Shown here in pieces: positions 1 to 7,338 of a stretch of DNA of 9,955 nt. The stretch covers positions 16,325-26,279 of the forward strand of contig NZ_CP135012.1 of the NCBI RefSeq assembly GCF_039386055.1, written 5' to 3'. The translations under genes were made by a program, and so were the position numbers. How positions within the stretch are numbered: position 1 is the stretch's first letter; the number at the start of each line of letters is the position of its first letter. A model generated the notes under the pieces. It saw only the letters and a program-made list of their open reading frames with translations. It did not search any database and was not told the DNA's origin. The DNA is from Buchnera aphidicola (Greenidea ficicola). Its GTDB lineage: Bacteria; Pseudomonadota; Gammaproteobacteria; Enterobacterales; Enterobacteriaceae.

Positions 1-58
1 TATTTTTAATTAATGTAAATAATTAAATTTTGATTGCAATATAAAGAGGAATTATATC

Positions 59-352
59 ATGAAAATTCGTCCATTGCATGATCGTGTAGTTATTGAAAGA
101 CAAGAAATAGAATCTAAATCTGCAGGGGGAATTGTTTTAACTGGAAATTCTGCAGAAAAATCTACTAGAGGAAAGGTTATTTCTGTTGGAAAAGGTCGTA
201 TTTTAGATAATGGAAAAATTAAACCATTAGATGTTAAAATTGGAGATTTAGTAATTTTTAATGAAGGATATGGAGCTAAAGTAGAAAAAATAAATAACAA
301 AGAAGTTTTAATTATTAATGAAAATGATATTTTAGCTATTATTGAAAAATAA
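59..352 (+). CDS. groES: Co-chaperonin GroES (Hsp10)
   Basis: This is the 97-residue heptameric lid of the GroEL folding chamber, acting in the cytoplasm. The length equals that of E. coli GroES and the alignment is gap-free by eye. It opens with IRPLHDRV at residues 3-10. The mobile loop (about 16-32) keeps the GroEL-contacting Ile25-Val26-Leu27. The core motif PLDVKIGD and the C-terminal DILAIIEK are also kept. The start is set by AGAGGA at 45-50, eight bases before the ATG. groEL follows after 45 nt, so the two form the usual operon. In enterobacteria this operon is driven by sigma-32, whose gene rpoH lies later in this window. The 58 bases upstream show no sigma-32 promoter, so it is either further left or eroded. 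Codons are clearly less AT-saturated than in the genes from dnaC onward. Confidence 0.98.
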   Translation: MKIRPLHDRVVIERQEIESKSAGGIVLTGNSAEKSTRGKVISVGKGRILDNGKIKPLDVKIGDLVIFNEGYGAKVEKINNKEVLIINENDILAIIEK

Positions 353-397
353 AATATAAAAAATTTATTGATAATATACGCTTTAAGGAAATTTTAA

Positions 398-2047
<1,650 letters not shown>

Positions 2048-2070
2048 TTTTTATTTACAATATATTTTTT

Positions 2071-2109
2071 TCATCCCGAATTTTTTTTCGGGATGATATT
2101 TTTTTTTTA
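2071..2109 (+). terminator. Strong rho-independent terminator of the groE operon
   Basis: A perfect 10-bp stem, TCATCCCGAA (2071-2080) with TTCGGGATGA (2087-2096), encloses a loop of six T and is followed by a T-rich tract to 2109. It begins 23 nt after the groEL stop. The run of four G/C pairs is the densest G+C island in the surrounding spacer, which implies it is selectively kept. It separates groESL from efp, whose ribosome-binding site begins at 2113. Confidence 0.9.
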
Positions 2110-2126
2110 AATAAAGGTTTATTAAA

Positions 2127-2687
2127 ATGTCATTTGTTAATAATTTTAAATGTGGAAGAAAAATAATTTTAAATTTTGAACCTTATAATATAGAATTTAG
2201 TGAATTTATTAATCCTGGAAAAGGAAAAGCTTTTGTTCGTTTAAAATTAAGACGTTTATTAACAGGTACTTTAATTAATAAAACTTTTAAAGCTTCAGAA
2301 CATTTAAAGTCAGCTGATATTATTAAAAAAAAATTTATTTATTTATATAATGATAATAAAATGTGGATTTTTATGGATGATGAAAATTTTAATCAAATAT
2401 ATATTAAAAAATCTATCATCGGAAATAATTATAAATGGTTAATTCCGCAAGATATTTGTGAAATTTTATTATGGAATAATAATCCTATTAATATTATATT
2501 AAAAAATTTTGTTAAATTAAAAGTTATTAAAACAGAGAATGTTATTAAAGGAGATAGTGTTTCTTCTTTTAGTAAGTTTGCTACATTAAGTACTGGTGTA
2601 ATAATTAAAGTTCCTTTATTTATAAAAATTGGAGATATTATAAAAATTGATACTCGATCAGAAACATATATTTCTAGAGATCGTTAA
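2127..2687 (+). CDS. efp: Translation elongation factor P
   Basis: EF-P enters stalled ribosomes and promotes peptide-bond formation at proline stretches. The 186 residues compare with 188 in E. coli, the difference being at the N-terminus. The N-terminal KOW-like domain (about 1-62) holds SEFINPGKGKAF followed by VRLKLRRLLTGT. Lys32 matches E. coli Lys34, the residue beta-lysylated by EpmA/EpmB. Two OB domains follow, with the conserved YLYND (72-76) and the late ATLSTG, VKVPLF-like and IDTRS motifs. AAAGG at 2113-2117 precedes the ATG by nine bases. In E. coli epmB sits beside efp in the opposite orientation; here nothing lies between groEL and efp except the terminator, so the modification partner is not local. 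The gene is probably transcribed alone, since it follows a terminator and faces dnaC. Confidence 0.97.
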   Translation: MSFVNNFKCGRKIILNFEPYNIEFSEFINPGKGKAFVRLKLRRLLTGTLINKTFKASEHLKSADIIKKKFIYLYNDNKMWIFMDDENFNQIYIKKSIIGNNYKWLIPQDICEILLWNNNPINIILKNFVKLKVIKTENVIKGDSVSSFSKFATLSTGVIIKVPLFIKIGDIIKIDTRSETYISRDR

Positions 2688-2688
2688 T

Positions 2689-2710
2689 TTATTTTCTTTA
2701 AAATAATTTT
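2689..2710. terminator. Possible bidirectional weak terminator between efp and dnaC
   Basis: In the 21-nt gap between the convergent efp and dnaC genes, TTATTTT (2689-2695) and AAAATAA (2700-2706) can form a 7-bp stem with the loop CTTT. It is followed by T on the plus strand; on the minus strand it reads into AAATTAAC from the efp end, with no clear T tract. The stem is entirely A-T, so it would be unstable, and such palindromes arise readily by chance at this composition. Confidence 0.25.
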
Positions 2711-3440
2711 AATTTTTAATATTTTTTCTATAACTTTCCCATTCAAAGTTTACCCATAAACTATTTCCTAATCTCATTCTGTCTATTACCCTTTCCCCTA
2801 AAAGTATATTCATTCCTTTATAATCTAAATTTGATAGCATTCCAGTAGATAATTTTGAAGATGATCTTCTATCAACAATTTGATTAATTATTATTTTTTC
2901 ATATCTAGATTCAGTTTGTATTCCTATTTCATCTATTATTAAAAGATCAACTGTACTTAATTTATTTAATAATTTTTCTTCTGTTGTATTATTTTTTTTA
3001 TTAAATGTATTTTTCATGTTTGACATTAAATCTGCTACTGTTACAATTAATACACTTTTTCCATTAATTATTAAATAATTTCCTATTGCAGATGCTAAAT
3101 GATTTTTTCCTGTTCCTGATTTTCCTGAAAATATAAAATTTGCAATATTTTTATGAAATTTTTTTGCGTATTTTTTAGCTGCTAATAATGCTTTTTTTTG
3201 CCCTTGATTAAATATTTTATAATTATTAAAAGAACAATTTATGTATAATTTTTTTATACCTGATTGATTAAAATTTTTTTTTATTTTTTTTATTTTATTT
3301 TTTTTTATTATTGTTTTTGAGGATATTATTCCTTGTTTTTGATTCCAAAAAAATAATTCTTTTTCATTTTTAAATTTTGGTTTTATGTTATTTGGCATTA
3401 TTTTTTTTAATTTTTTTAAAAAATTTTTATATTTATACAT
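2709..3440 (-). CDS. dnaC: DNA replication protein DnaC, DnaB helicase loader
   Basis: DnaC is the AAA+ ATPase that loads replicative helicase DnaB at the origin and at restarted forks. I place the start at 3440, not at the upstream in-frame ATG (3461). From 3440 the first 21 residues align gap-free with the E. coli N-terminus through IMPNNIKP, and an excellent AGAGGAG (3447-3453) lies six bases ahead. This gives 243 residues against 245 in E. coli. The N-terminal DnaB-binding part is about 1-70. Walker A is GKSGTGKN (106-113, Lys112) and Walker B is LLIIDE (166-171). VDRRSSSK and GERVIDRMR cover the sensor and arginine-finger region. dnaT ends one base before the start, so the two are almost certainly co-transcribed and translationally coupled. 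The linker between the N-terminal and ATPase parts is lysine-rich. Confidence 0.95.
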   Translation of the reverse strand: MYKYKNFLKKLKKIMPNNIKPKFKNEKELFFWNQKQGIISSKTIIKKNKIKKIKKNFNQSGIKKLYINCSFNNYKIFNQGQKKALLAAKKYAKKFHKNIANFIFSGKSGTGKNHLASAIGNYLIINGKSVLIVTVADLMSNMKNTFNKKNNTTEEKLLNKLSTVDLLIIDEIGIQTESRYEKIIINQIVDRRSSSKLSTGMLSNLDYKGMNILLGERVIDRMRLGNSLWVNFEWESYRKNIKN

Positions 3441-3441
3441 G

Positions 3442-3936
3442 TTATTCTCCTCTAAATCCATATGGTATTTTATATTCTAGTTTAGAAATATTGTTTATGT
3501 TTTTTTTTTTTATATTTATCATATTTCTAATTTGTTGTAGATTTCTTGCTAATTTTTGTTGCCATTGTATATGATAAAATGATCTTTTTTCTGCATTCCA
3601 ATATGAAATAAATGAAGCAAGTTCTGTTTTTGTTGCAGTTTTATATAATTTAATTCCCCATAATGAAGCTTGTTTTAAAAAATTTTTATCTGGTTTCCAA
3701 TGTTTATGCATAATAAATTTTTTATTTTTTTCTGTTTTTTTTATTTTTTTTTTGTAATTTTTATATTTTATTTTATATTTTAATAGTTTATTAAATGTTT
3801 TTATATTTAAAATATACATAATTGGTATTTTTTTTTTAAAAATAATTAATTTTTTTTTTTTAATTTTTTTTAATATTTTTAAGGGATTTTTTAGAAAATT
3901 TTTTAAATTTGTTCCTATTAACATATTTATATCCAT
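3442..3936 (-). CDS. dnaT: Primosomal protein DnaT (primosomal protein I)
   Basis: DnaT acts in PriA-dependent replication restart, helping pass DnaB-DnaC to DNA. At 164 residues it is shorter than the E. coli protein (179). The C-terminal DNA-binding domain is diagnostic: HWKPDKNF near 79-86, SLWGIKL (91-97), ELASFISYWNAE (105-116), HIQWQQKLARNLQ (122-134), and the terminal IPYGFRGE. Residues 1-75 are strongly diverged and lysine-rich, but their layout still recalls E. coli DnaT. No Shine-Dalgarno sequence precedes ATG 3936; an ATG at 3924 (residue 5) is an alternative start, equally unsupported. Poly(A) runs of 12, 10 and 12 occur in the coding strand (plus-strand T at 3850-3861, 3828-3837 and 3500-3511). 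It lies 69 nt downstream of rsmD and one base upstream of dnaC. Confidence 0.92.
   Translation of the reverse strand: MDINMLIGTNLKNFLKNPLKILKKIKKKKLIIFKKKIPIMYILNIKTFNKLLKYKIKYKNYKKKIKKTEKNKKFIMHKHWKPDKNFLKQASLWGIKLYKTATKTELASFISYWNAEKRSFYHIQWQQKLARNLQQIRNMINIKKKNINNISKLEYKIPYGFRGE
3447..3453 (-). promoter_or_regulatory. Shine-Dalgarno site that fixes the dnaC start
   Basis: On the minus strand AGAGGAG lies within the last codons of dnaT (Arg-Gly-Glu-stop), six bases upstream of ATG at 3438-3440. It is the best ribosome-binding site in the window. It would lie downstream of the alternative in-frame ATG at 3461, so it supports the shorter DnaC. Confidence 0.85.
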
Positions 3937-4005
3937 AATTTATTTTTTTTTATTTTAAAATTAATAAAATTTTATAAATAAAGATTAAATTTAAAATATT
4001 ATTTT

Positions 4006-4560
4006 TTATTTACAAAAATATAAATAAAATATTATTTTTTTTAATTTTTTTTTTTTATATAATAACCAATTTTTTGGAATAATTAAGTTTTTATGATTTT
4101 TTGCTTTTTCAATATATATAATTGAATTAAATTTTATCCAGTTATTTTTTTCTATCATAAATATTGTTTTTTGTAATATTGAATTATAATATGGTGGATC
4201 TAAAAATATAATATCATAAGGTATTCCTTTTTTATTTAACCATTGAATTGCATTTGTTTTAATTATTTTTATATTTTTAATTTGTAATTTTTTTATGTTT
4301 TTTTTAATTATTTTTATTATTTTTTTTTTTTTTTCTAATATTGTAACAAATTTAGCTAAATTAGAAATTGATTCTACTCCTAAAGAACCTGTTCCAGAAA
4401 AACAATCTAAACATAAAGAATTTTTAATATAAGGTTTTAACCAATTAAATAAAGTAATTCGATTAAAACTTGTTGTTGGTCTAATTTTATTTTTTTTTTT
4501 AAATGTTATTTTTCTATTTTTAAATATTCCACTGTTTATTCGAATAAAATTTTTTTTCAT
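4006..4560 (-). CDS. rsmD: 16S rRNA (guanine966-N2)-methyltransferase RsmD
   Basis: RsmD uses S-adenosylmethionine to methylate G966 of 16S rRNA in the assembled small subunit. The 184 residues (198 in E. coli) cover the whole fold. They begin with the N-terminal RINSGIFKNRKI and IRPTT, followed by the SAM-binding motif I in CLDCFSGTGSLGVES (50-64). The catalytic DPPY is at 121-124, and WLLYKKKK lies near the C-terminus. It is divergent from ftsY, as in E. coli, and heads a minus-strand cluster with dnaT and dnaC. No Shine-Dalgarno sequence is visible before ATG 4560. The coding strand carries runs of 15 A (4334-4320), 12 A (4056-4045) and 10 A (4500-4491), the longest in any gene here. All are in frame, but they make slippage likely. 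The internal alternative of a broken gene is unlikely because both ends match the family. Confidence 0.93.
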   Translation of the reverse strand: MKKNFIRINSGIFKNRKITFKKKNKIRPTTSFNRITLFNWLKPYIKNSLCLDCFSGTGSLGVESISNLAKFVTILEKKKKIIKIIKKNIKKLQIKNIKIIKTNAIQWLNKKGIPYDIIFLDPPYYNSILQKTIFMIEKNNWIKFNSIIYIEKAKNHKNLIIPKNWLLYKKKKLKKIIFYLYFCK

Positions 4561-4587
4561 ATTTTATATTTTTTTTATTAAATTTTA

Positions 4588-4602
4588 TTTTATATAATAA
4601 AT
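4588..4602 (+). promoter_or_regulatory. Candidate ftsY promoter (-10 element)
   Basis: The spacer between divergent rsmD and ftsY (4561-4654) holds TTTTATATAATAAAT with a consensus TATAAT at 4593-4598, 56 nt before the ftsY ATG. The same 15-mer recurs at a nearly equal distance from rpoH. No -35 hexamer near TTGACA is visible. On the minus strand a TATAAT at 4636-4631 could serve rsmD. In DNA this AT-rich such hexamers are cheap, so this is only a candidate. Confidence 0.35.
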
Positions 4603-4654
4603 ATTTTTTTTAAAATAAATATTTTATTTTATTATATATTTTTAGGTAATTATT

Positions 4655-5677
4655 ATGATAAATATTAAAAAAAGTTTTTTTTTAAATTTTTTTTCAAAAA
4701 ATAAAAATAAAAAAAAAAATATTTCAAAAAATAAAAATAAAAAAAAAAATATTTCAAAAAATAATTTTTTTTCAAAATTATCATTAAAATGGAAAAATAT
4801 AACTAAAAAAATTTCTGCTAATATTAAAAAAATTTTTGTAAGTGATAAAATAGATAAATATTTTATTAAAAAATTAAAAAATAAATTAATATTATCGGAT
4901 TTTGGAATAAAATTTACAAATGAAATAATAAAAAAAATAAAATTAGAAATTAATAATAAAGGTATTAATGATTCTAAAATTTTATATTCTATTTTAAAAA
5001 ATAAATTAAAAAAAATATTATTAAATATTACTCCATATAAAAGTAATAAATTTTATTCTCCTTATATTATATTAGTAATTGGAGTAAATGGGGTTGGAAA
5101 AACAAGTTCGGTAGGAAAATTAGCTTTTAAATATATTATTTCTGGAAAATCTGTTATGTTAGCTGCTGGTGATACTTATAGGATTTCAGCGATAGATCAA
5201 TTGAAAAAATGGGGAAAAATAAATTCTATTTCTGTAATTTCTCAAAAACAAGGTTCTGATTCTGCATCTGTTATTTATGATGCTATTCAGTCTGCTAAAT
5301 CTAAAAAAATAGATATATTAATTATTGATACTGCAGGTCGTTTTAGTAGTAATTTATCTTTAATAAAAGAATTAAAAAAAATTATTAGGGTTATAAAAAA
5401 AATTGATTATTATGCTCCTCATGAAATTTTATTAACATTAGATGCTACTATAGGACAAAATTCTATTTTTCAAGCTAAAATATTTAATAAATTGTTTAAT
5501 ATTAATGGTATTATTTTAACAAAATTAGATAGTACAGCAAAAGGTGGGGTAATTTTTTCTATAATTAAAAAATTTTCTATACCAATTAGTTATGTATCTA
5601 TTGGAGAAAGTAAAAAAGATTTATATGTTTTTAATAGTAAAGAATATATAAATAATTTTTTTAAAAAAATAAAATAA
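4655..5677 (+). CDS. ftsY: Signal recognition particle receptor FtsY
   Basis: FtsY is the SRP-receptor GTPase that docks ribosome-nascent chain-SRP complexes at the inner membrane translocon. At 340 residues it keeps the N and G domains but lacks the long acidic A domain of E. coli FtsY (497 residues). In its place residues 1-60 are basic, with a perfect tandem repeat. G-domain motifs are all present: GVNGVGKT (143-150), DTYRISA (173-179), DTAGR (225-229), TKLD (289-292) and GES (317-319). The APHEILLTLDATIGQN block (254-269) is typical of FtsY rather than of Ffh. AGG at 4644-4646 lies eight bases before the ATG. rpoH is the next gene. In E. coli ftsE and ftsX lie between them; both are absent here. 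Runs of 11 A occur twice in the repeat. Confidence 0.96.
   Translation: MINIKKSFFLNFFSKNKNKKKNISKNKNKKKNISKNNFFSKLSLKWKNITKKISANIKKIFVSDKIDKYFIKKLKNKLILSDFGIKFTNEIIKKIKLEINNKGINDSKILYSILKNKLKKILLNITPYKSNKFYSPYIILVIGVNGVGKTSSVGKLAFKYIISGKSVMLAAGDTYRISAIDQLKKWGKINSISVISQKQGSDSASVIYDAIQSAKSKKIDILIIDTAGRFSSNLSLIKELKKIIRVIKKIDYYAPHEILLTLDATIGQNSIFQAKIFNKLFNINGIILTKLDSTAKGGVIFSIIKKFSIPISYVSIGESKKDLYVFNSKEYINNFFKKIK
4692..4764 (+). repeat. 30-bp tandem repeat inside ftsY (2 full copies plus 13 nt)
   Basis: Positions 4692-4721 and 4722-4751 are identical, and 4752-4764 repeats the first 13 bases before diverging. The unit is a multiple of three and encodes SKNKNKKKNI twice (residues 14-23 and 24-33), followed by a partial SKN. 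Each unit contains a run of 11 A. The exact identity suggests a recent slippage or duplication event in the lysine-rich N-terminus, where it leaves the GTPase domain untouched. Confidence 0.9.
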
Positions 5678-5737
5678 ATTTTATTTTTAAAATTTGTTTT
5701 TAAAATATTTTAAATTTTTTTCTTAGGTTTTATTTTT

Positions 5738-5752
5738 TTTTATATAATAAAT
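5738..5752 (+). promoter_or_regulatory. Candidate rpoH promoter (-10 element)
   Basis: In the 130-nt ftsY-rpoH gap, TTTTATATAATAAAT includes TATAAT at 5743-5748, 59 nt before the rpoH ATG. It is identical to the element upstream of ftsY. No convincing -35 or sigma-E type element is seen. The rpoH ribosome-binding site AGGA (5793-5796) is 11 bases from the start, rather far. Read-through from ftsY is an alternative source of transcript. Confidence 0.35.
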
Positions 5753-5807
5753 TTTTTTTTTAAAAAATAAAATATTATGATATTTAAATTATAGGAATTT
5801 TTTTAAA

Positions 5808-6680
5808 ATGACCGTTTGTAATAAAATTAGATGTTTAAAAATACCTATTGTAGGGAATTTAGATTCTTATATAAGAGCAGTAAATATTTTACCTTTATTA
5901 TCTTTAGAAGAAGAAAAATATTTATCTTTAAGATTTTATAGATATGGTGATTTAAGTTCTTTTAGAATGTTAATTTTATCACATTTAAGATTTGTAATTC
6001 ATATTACAAAAAATTATTATGGATATGGTTTATTATATAATGATTTAATTCAAGAGGGAAATATTGGATTAATGAAAGCATTAAGAAGATTTAATCCTAT
6101 TATTGGGGTACGGTTAGTATCTTTTGCTGTTCATTGGATTAAATCAGAAATACATGAATATGTATTAAGAAATTGGAGAATTGTTAAAGTTGCTACTACA
6201 AAATCTCAAAGAAAATTATTTTTTAATTTGAGAAGAATTAAAAAAAAAATTGGTTGGTTTAATATTATAGAGTTAAATGTTGTTGCTAAAAAATTAAATG
6301 TTAATAGTAATGATGTACAAGAAATGGAAAAAAGGATGTTTTCTAAAGATATAACTTTTAATCCTTTCCCTTTGCAATCTTCAATTTTTAGAAAAAATAA
6401 TAAAATTACTATACATTATTTAAAAGATAATAATTCTAATTTTTCTATTGTTTTTGAAAAAAATAATTGGTGTAAATATATTAATAATAAATTAATTATT
6501 GCTTTAGATCGATTAGATAAAAGAAGTAGAAATATTATTAATTCGAGATGGTTATATGATGATGATAATAGAAAAATAACTTTAAAAAAAATAGCTGAAT
6601 ATTATGGAATTTCTGCAGAAAGAGTACGTCAATTAGAAAAAAATGCAATGAAAAAATTACGTGTAGCAATTGAAAAATAA
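5808..6680 (+). CDS. rpoH: RNA polymerase heat-shock sigma factor RpoH (sigma-32)
   Basis: RpoH directs RNA polymerase to heat-shock promoters such as that of groESL. It has 290 residues (284 in E. coli). GNLDSYIRA is near the N-terminus (16-24). The region 2 core runs from LILSHLRFV through [13 protein letters not shown] and [11 protein letters not shown] to [12 protein letters not shown]. The RpoH box QRKLFFNLR (134-142) separates it from other sigma factors. The region 4 helix-turn-helix is at [18 protein letters not shown] (268-285). Residues 183-225 are diverged from E. coli. Position 52 is Phe where E. coli has Ala50, within the segment known for chaperone and SRP-mediated feedback control. 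A run of 10 A lies at 6240-6249. Known regulators DnaK, DnaJ and FtsH are not in this window; FtsY, linked to membrane targeting of sigma-32 in E. coli, is the adjacent gene. Confidence 0.97.
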   Translation: MTVCNKIRCLKIPIVGNLDSYIRAVNILPLLSLEEEKYLSLRFYRYGDLSSFRMLILSHLRFVIHITKNYYGYGLLYNDLIQEGNIGLMKALRRFNPIIGVRLVSFAVHWIKSEIHEYVLRNWRIVKVATTKSQRKLFFNLRRIKKKIGWFNIIELNVVAKKLNVNSNDVQEMEKRMFSKDITFNPFPLQSSIFRKNNKITIHYLKDNNSNFSIVFEKNNWCKYINNKLIIALDRLDKRSRNIINSRWLYDDDNRKITLKKIAEYYGISAERVRQLEKNAMKKLRVAIEK

Positions 6681-6928
6681 ATATATTTTTATTTATTATA
6701 GATAATTTTAAATAAATTTTTTATAATTTTAAGGATTTAATTTTATAAAATTAATAAATTTTTTATTTTATTTTAAAATATTTATTATTATATATAGTTT
6801 TTATATTTTTTTTTTAATAATTTATTTTTTTTTAAAGTTTTTATTATTTAATTTAAAAAGATTATATTTTTTTTATATTAAAAGAAACTATTATTATTAA
6901 AATTAATATTTTTTAATTTTTTTTAAAA

Positions 6929-6949
6929 TTTTTTTTTTTTTTTTTTTTT
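6929..6949 (+). repeat. Poly(T) run of 21 bases
   Basis: An uninterrupted run of 21 T occupies 6929-6949, the longest homopolymer in the window. Its exact length should be treated with caution, because homopolymers of this size are common sites of sequencing and assembly error as well as true length variation. Confidence 0.85.
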
Positions 6950-6959
6950 GAAATTCTTT

Positions 6960-6998
6960 ATAAGATTTTAATAATTTTTTTTATATAATAAATCTTAT
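6960..6998 (+). repeat. Inverted repeat (hairpin) in the rpoH-metE spacer
   Basis: ATAAGATTT (6960-6968) and AAATCTTAT (6990-6998) form a perfect 9-bp stem, extendable by two G-U pairs at the base (6958-6959 with 6999-7000). The loop is 21 nt and contains the third copy of TTTTATATAATAAAT (6979-6993, overlapping the right arm). No T tract follows directly, so it is a poor terminator. It could be a remnant of a structured RNA or chance. Confidence 0.45.
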
Positions 6999-7318
6999 GG
7001 GATAAATTATTACAATTTTATTTTTTTAATATTTTTCTTATATTTTTAATTTTTTTTTAAAAAAAATTGTTAAAATATTAAAATTAACTATTAAATTTTT
7101 TATATTTAATAGCTATTTTATTTTTTTTTTAAATTTTTTTTAATGATAATTATTATTTTTTTTAATTTTAGTTATATTTTATTTTATCATGTAAAATTTA
7201 AGGGTGTATTATTTTTAATAAATAATTTAAATTTTAATCTGTTTTTTATATTTTTTACATTAATATGATAATATAAATTTAATTATATTATAGAACGTAA
7301 ATTAATATATATATTTTA

Positions 7319-7338
7319 TTTTTTTTTTTTTTTTTTTT
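7319..7338 (+). repeat. Poly(T) run of 20 bases
   Basis: An uninterrupted run of 20 T occupies 7319-7338, about 160 nt before metE. The same caution about true length applies as for any homopolymer of this size. Confidence 0.85.

Noticed and set aside
1..58. Sigma-32 promoter for groESL
   Set aside because: Neither a CTTGAA-like -35 nor a CCCCAT-like -10 is present in the 58 bases before groES. It may lie to the left of the window.
52..300. 82-codon open frame on the minus strand opposite groES
   Set aside because: It is the antisense of a clearly identified groES gene, has no family resemblance and no ribosome-binding site.
3441..3461. Seven-residue N-terminal extension of DnaC from ATG 3461
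   Set aside because: The extension overlaps the end of dnaT, puts the strong AGAGGAG downstream of the start, and has no counterpart in E. coli DnaC.
3377..3574. 65-codon open frame on the plus strand over the dnaC/dnaT junction
   Set aside because: It is the antisense of two identified genes. Its hydrophobic Phe/Ile-rich translation is what poly(Lys) codons give in reverse.
5689..5718. Hairpin AAAATTT / AAATTTT after ftsY as a terminator
   Set aside because: The stem is all A-T with a 16-nt loop. Similar palindromes occur throughout the spacers, so it cannot be told from background.
6676..6697. Hairpin AATAAATA / TATTTATT at the end of rpoH as a terminator
   Set aside because: It is an all A-T stem overlapping the stop codon, too weak and too common at this composition to call.
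7143..7268. 41-codon open frame in the rpoH-metE spacer encoding a hydrophobic Phe/Ile/Leu-rich peptide
   Set aside because: No ribosome-binding site, and such a translation is the default for T-rich DNA. A stop-free run of this length is expected by chance when six frames over 820 nt are examined. It is not excluded as a membrane-protein remnant.
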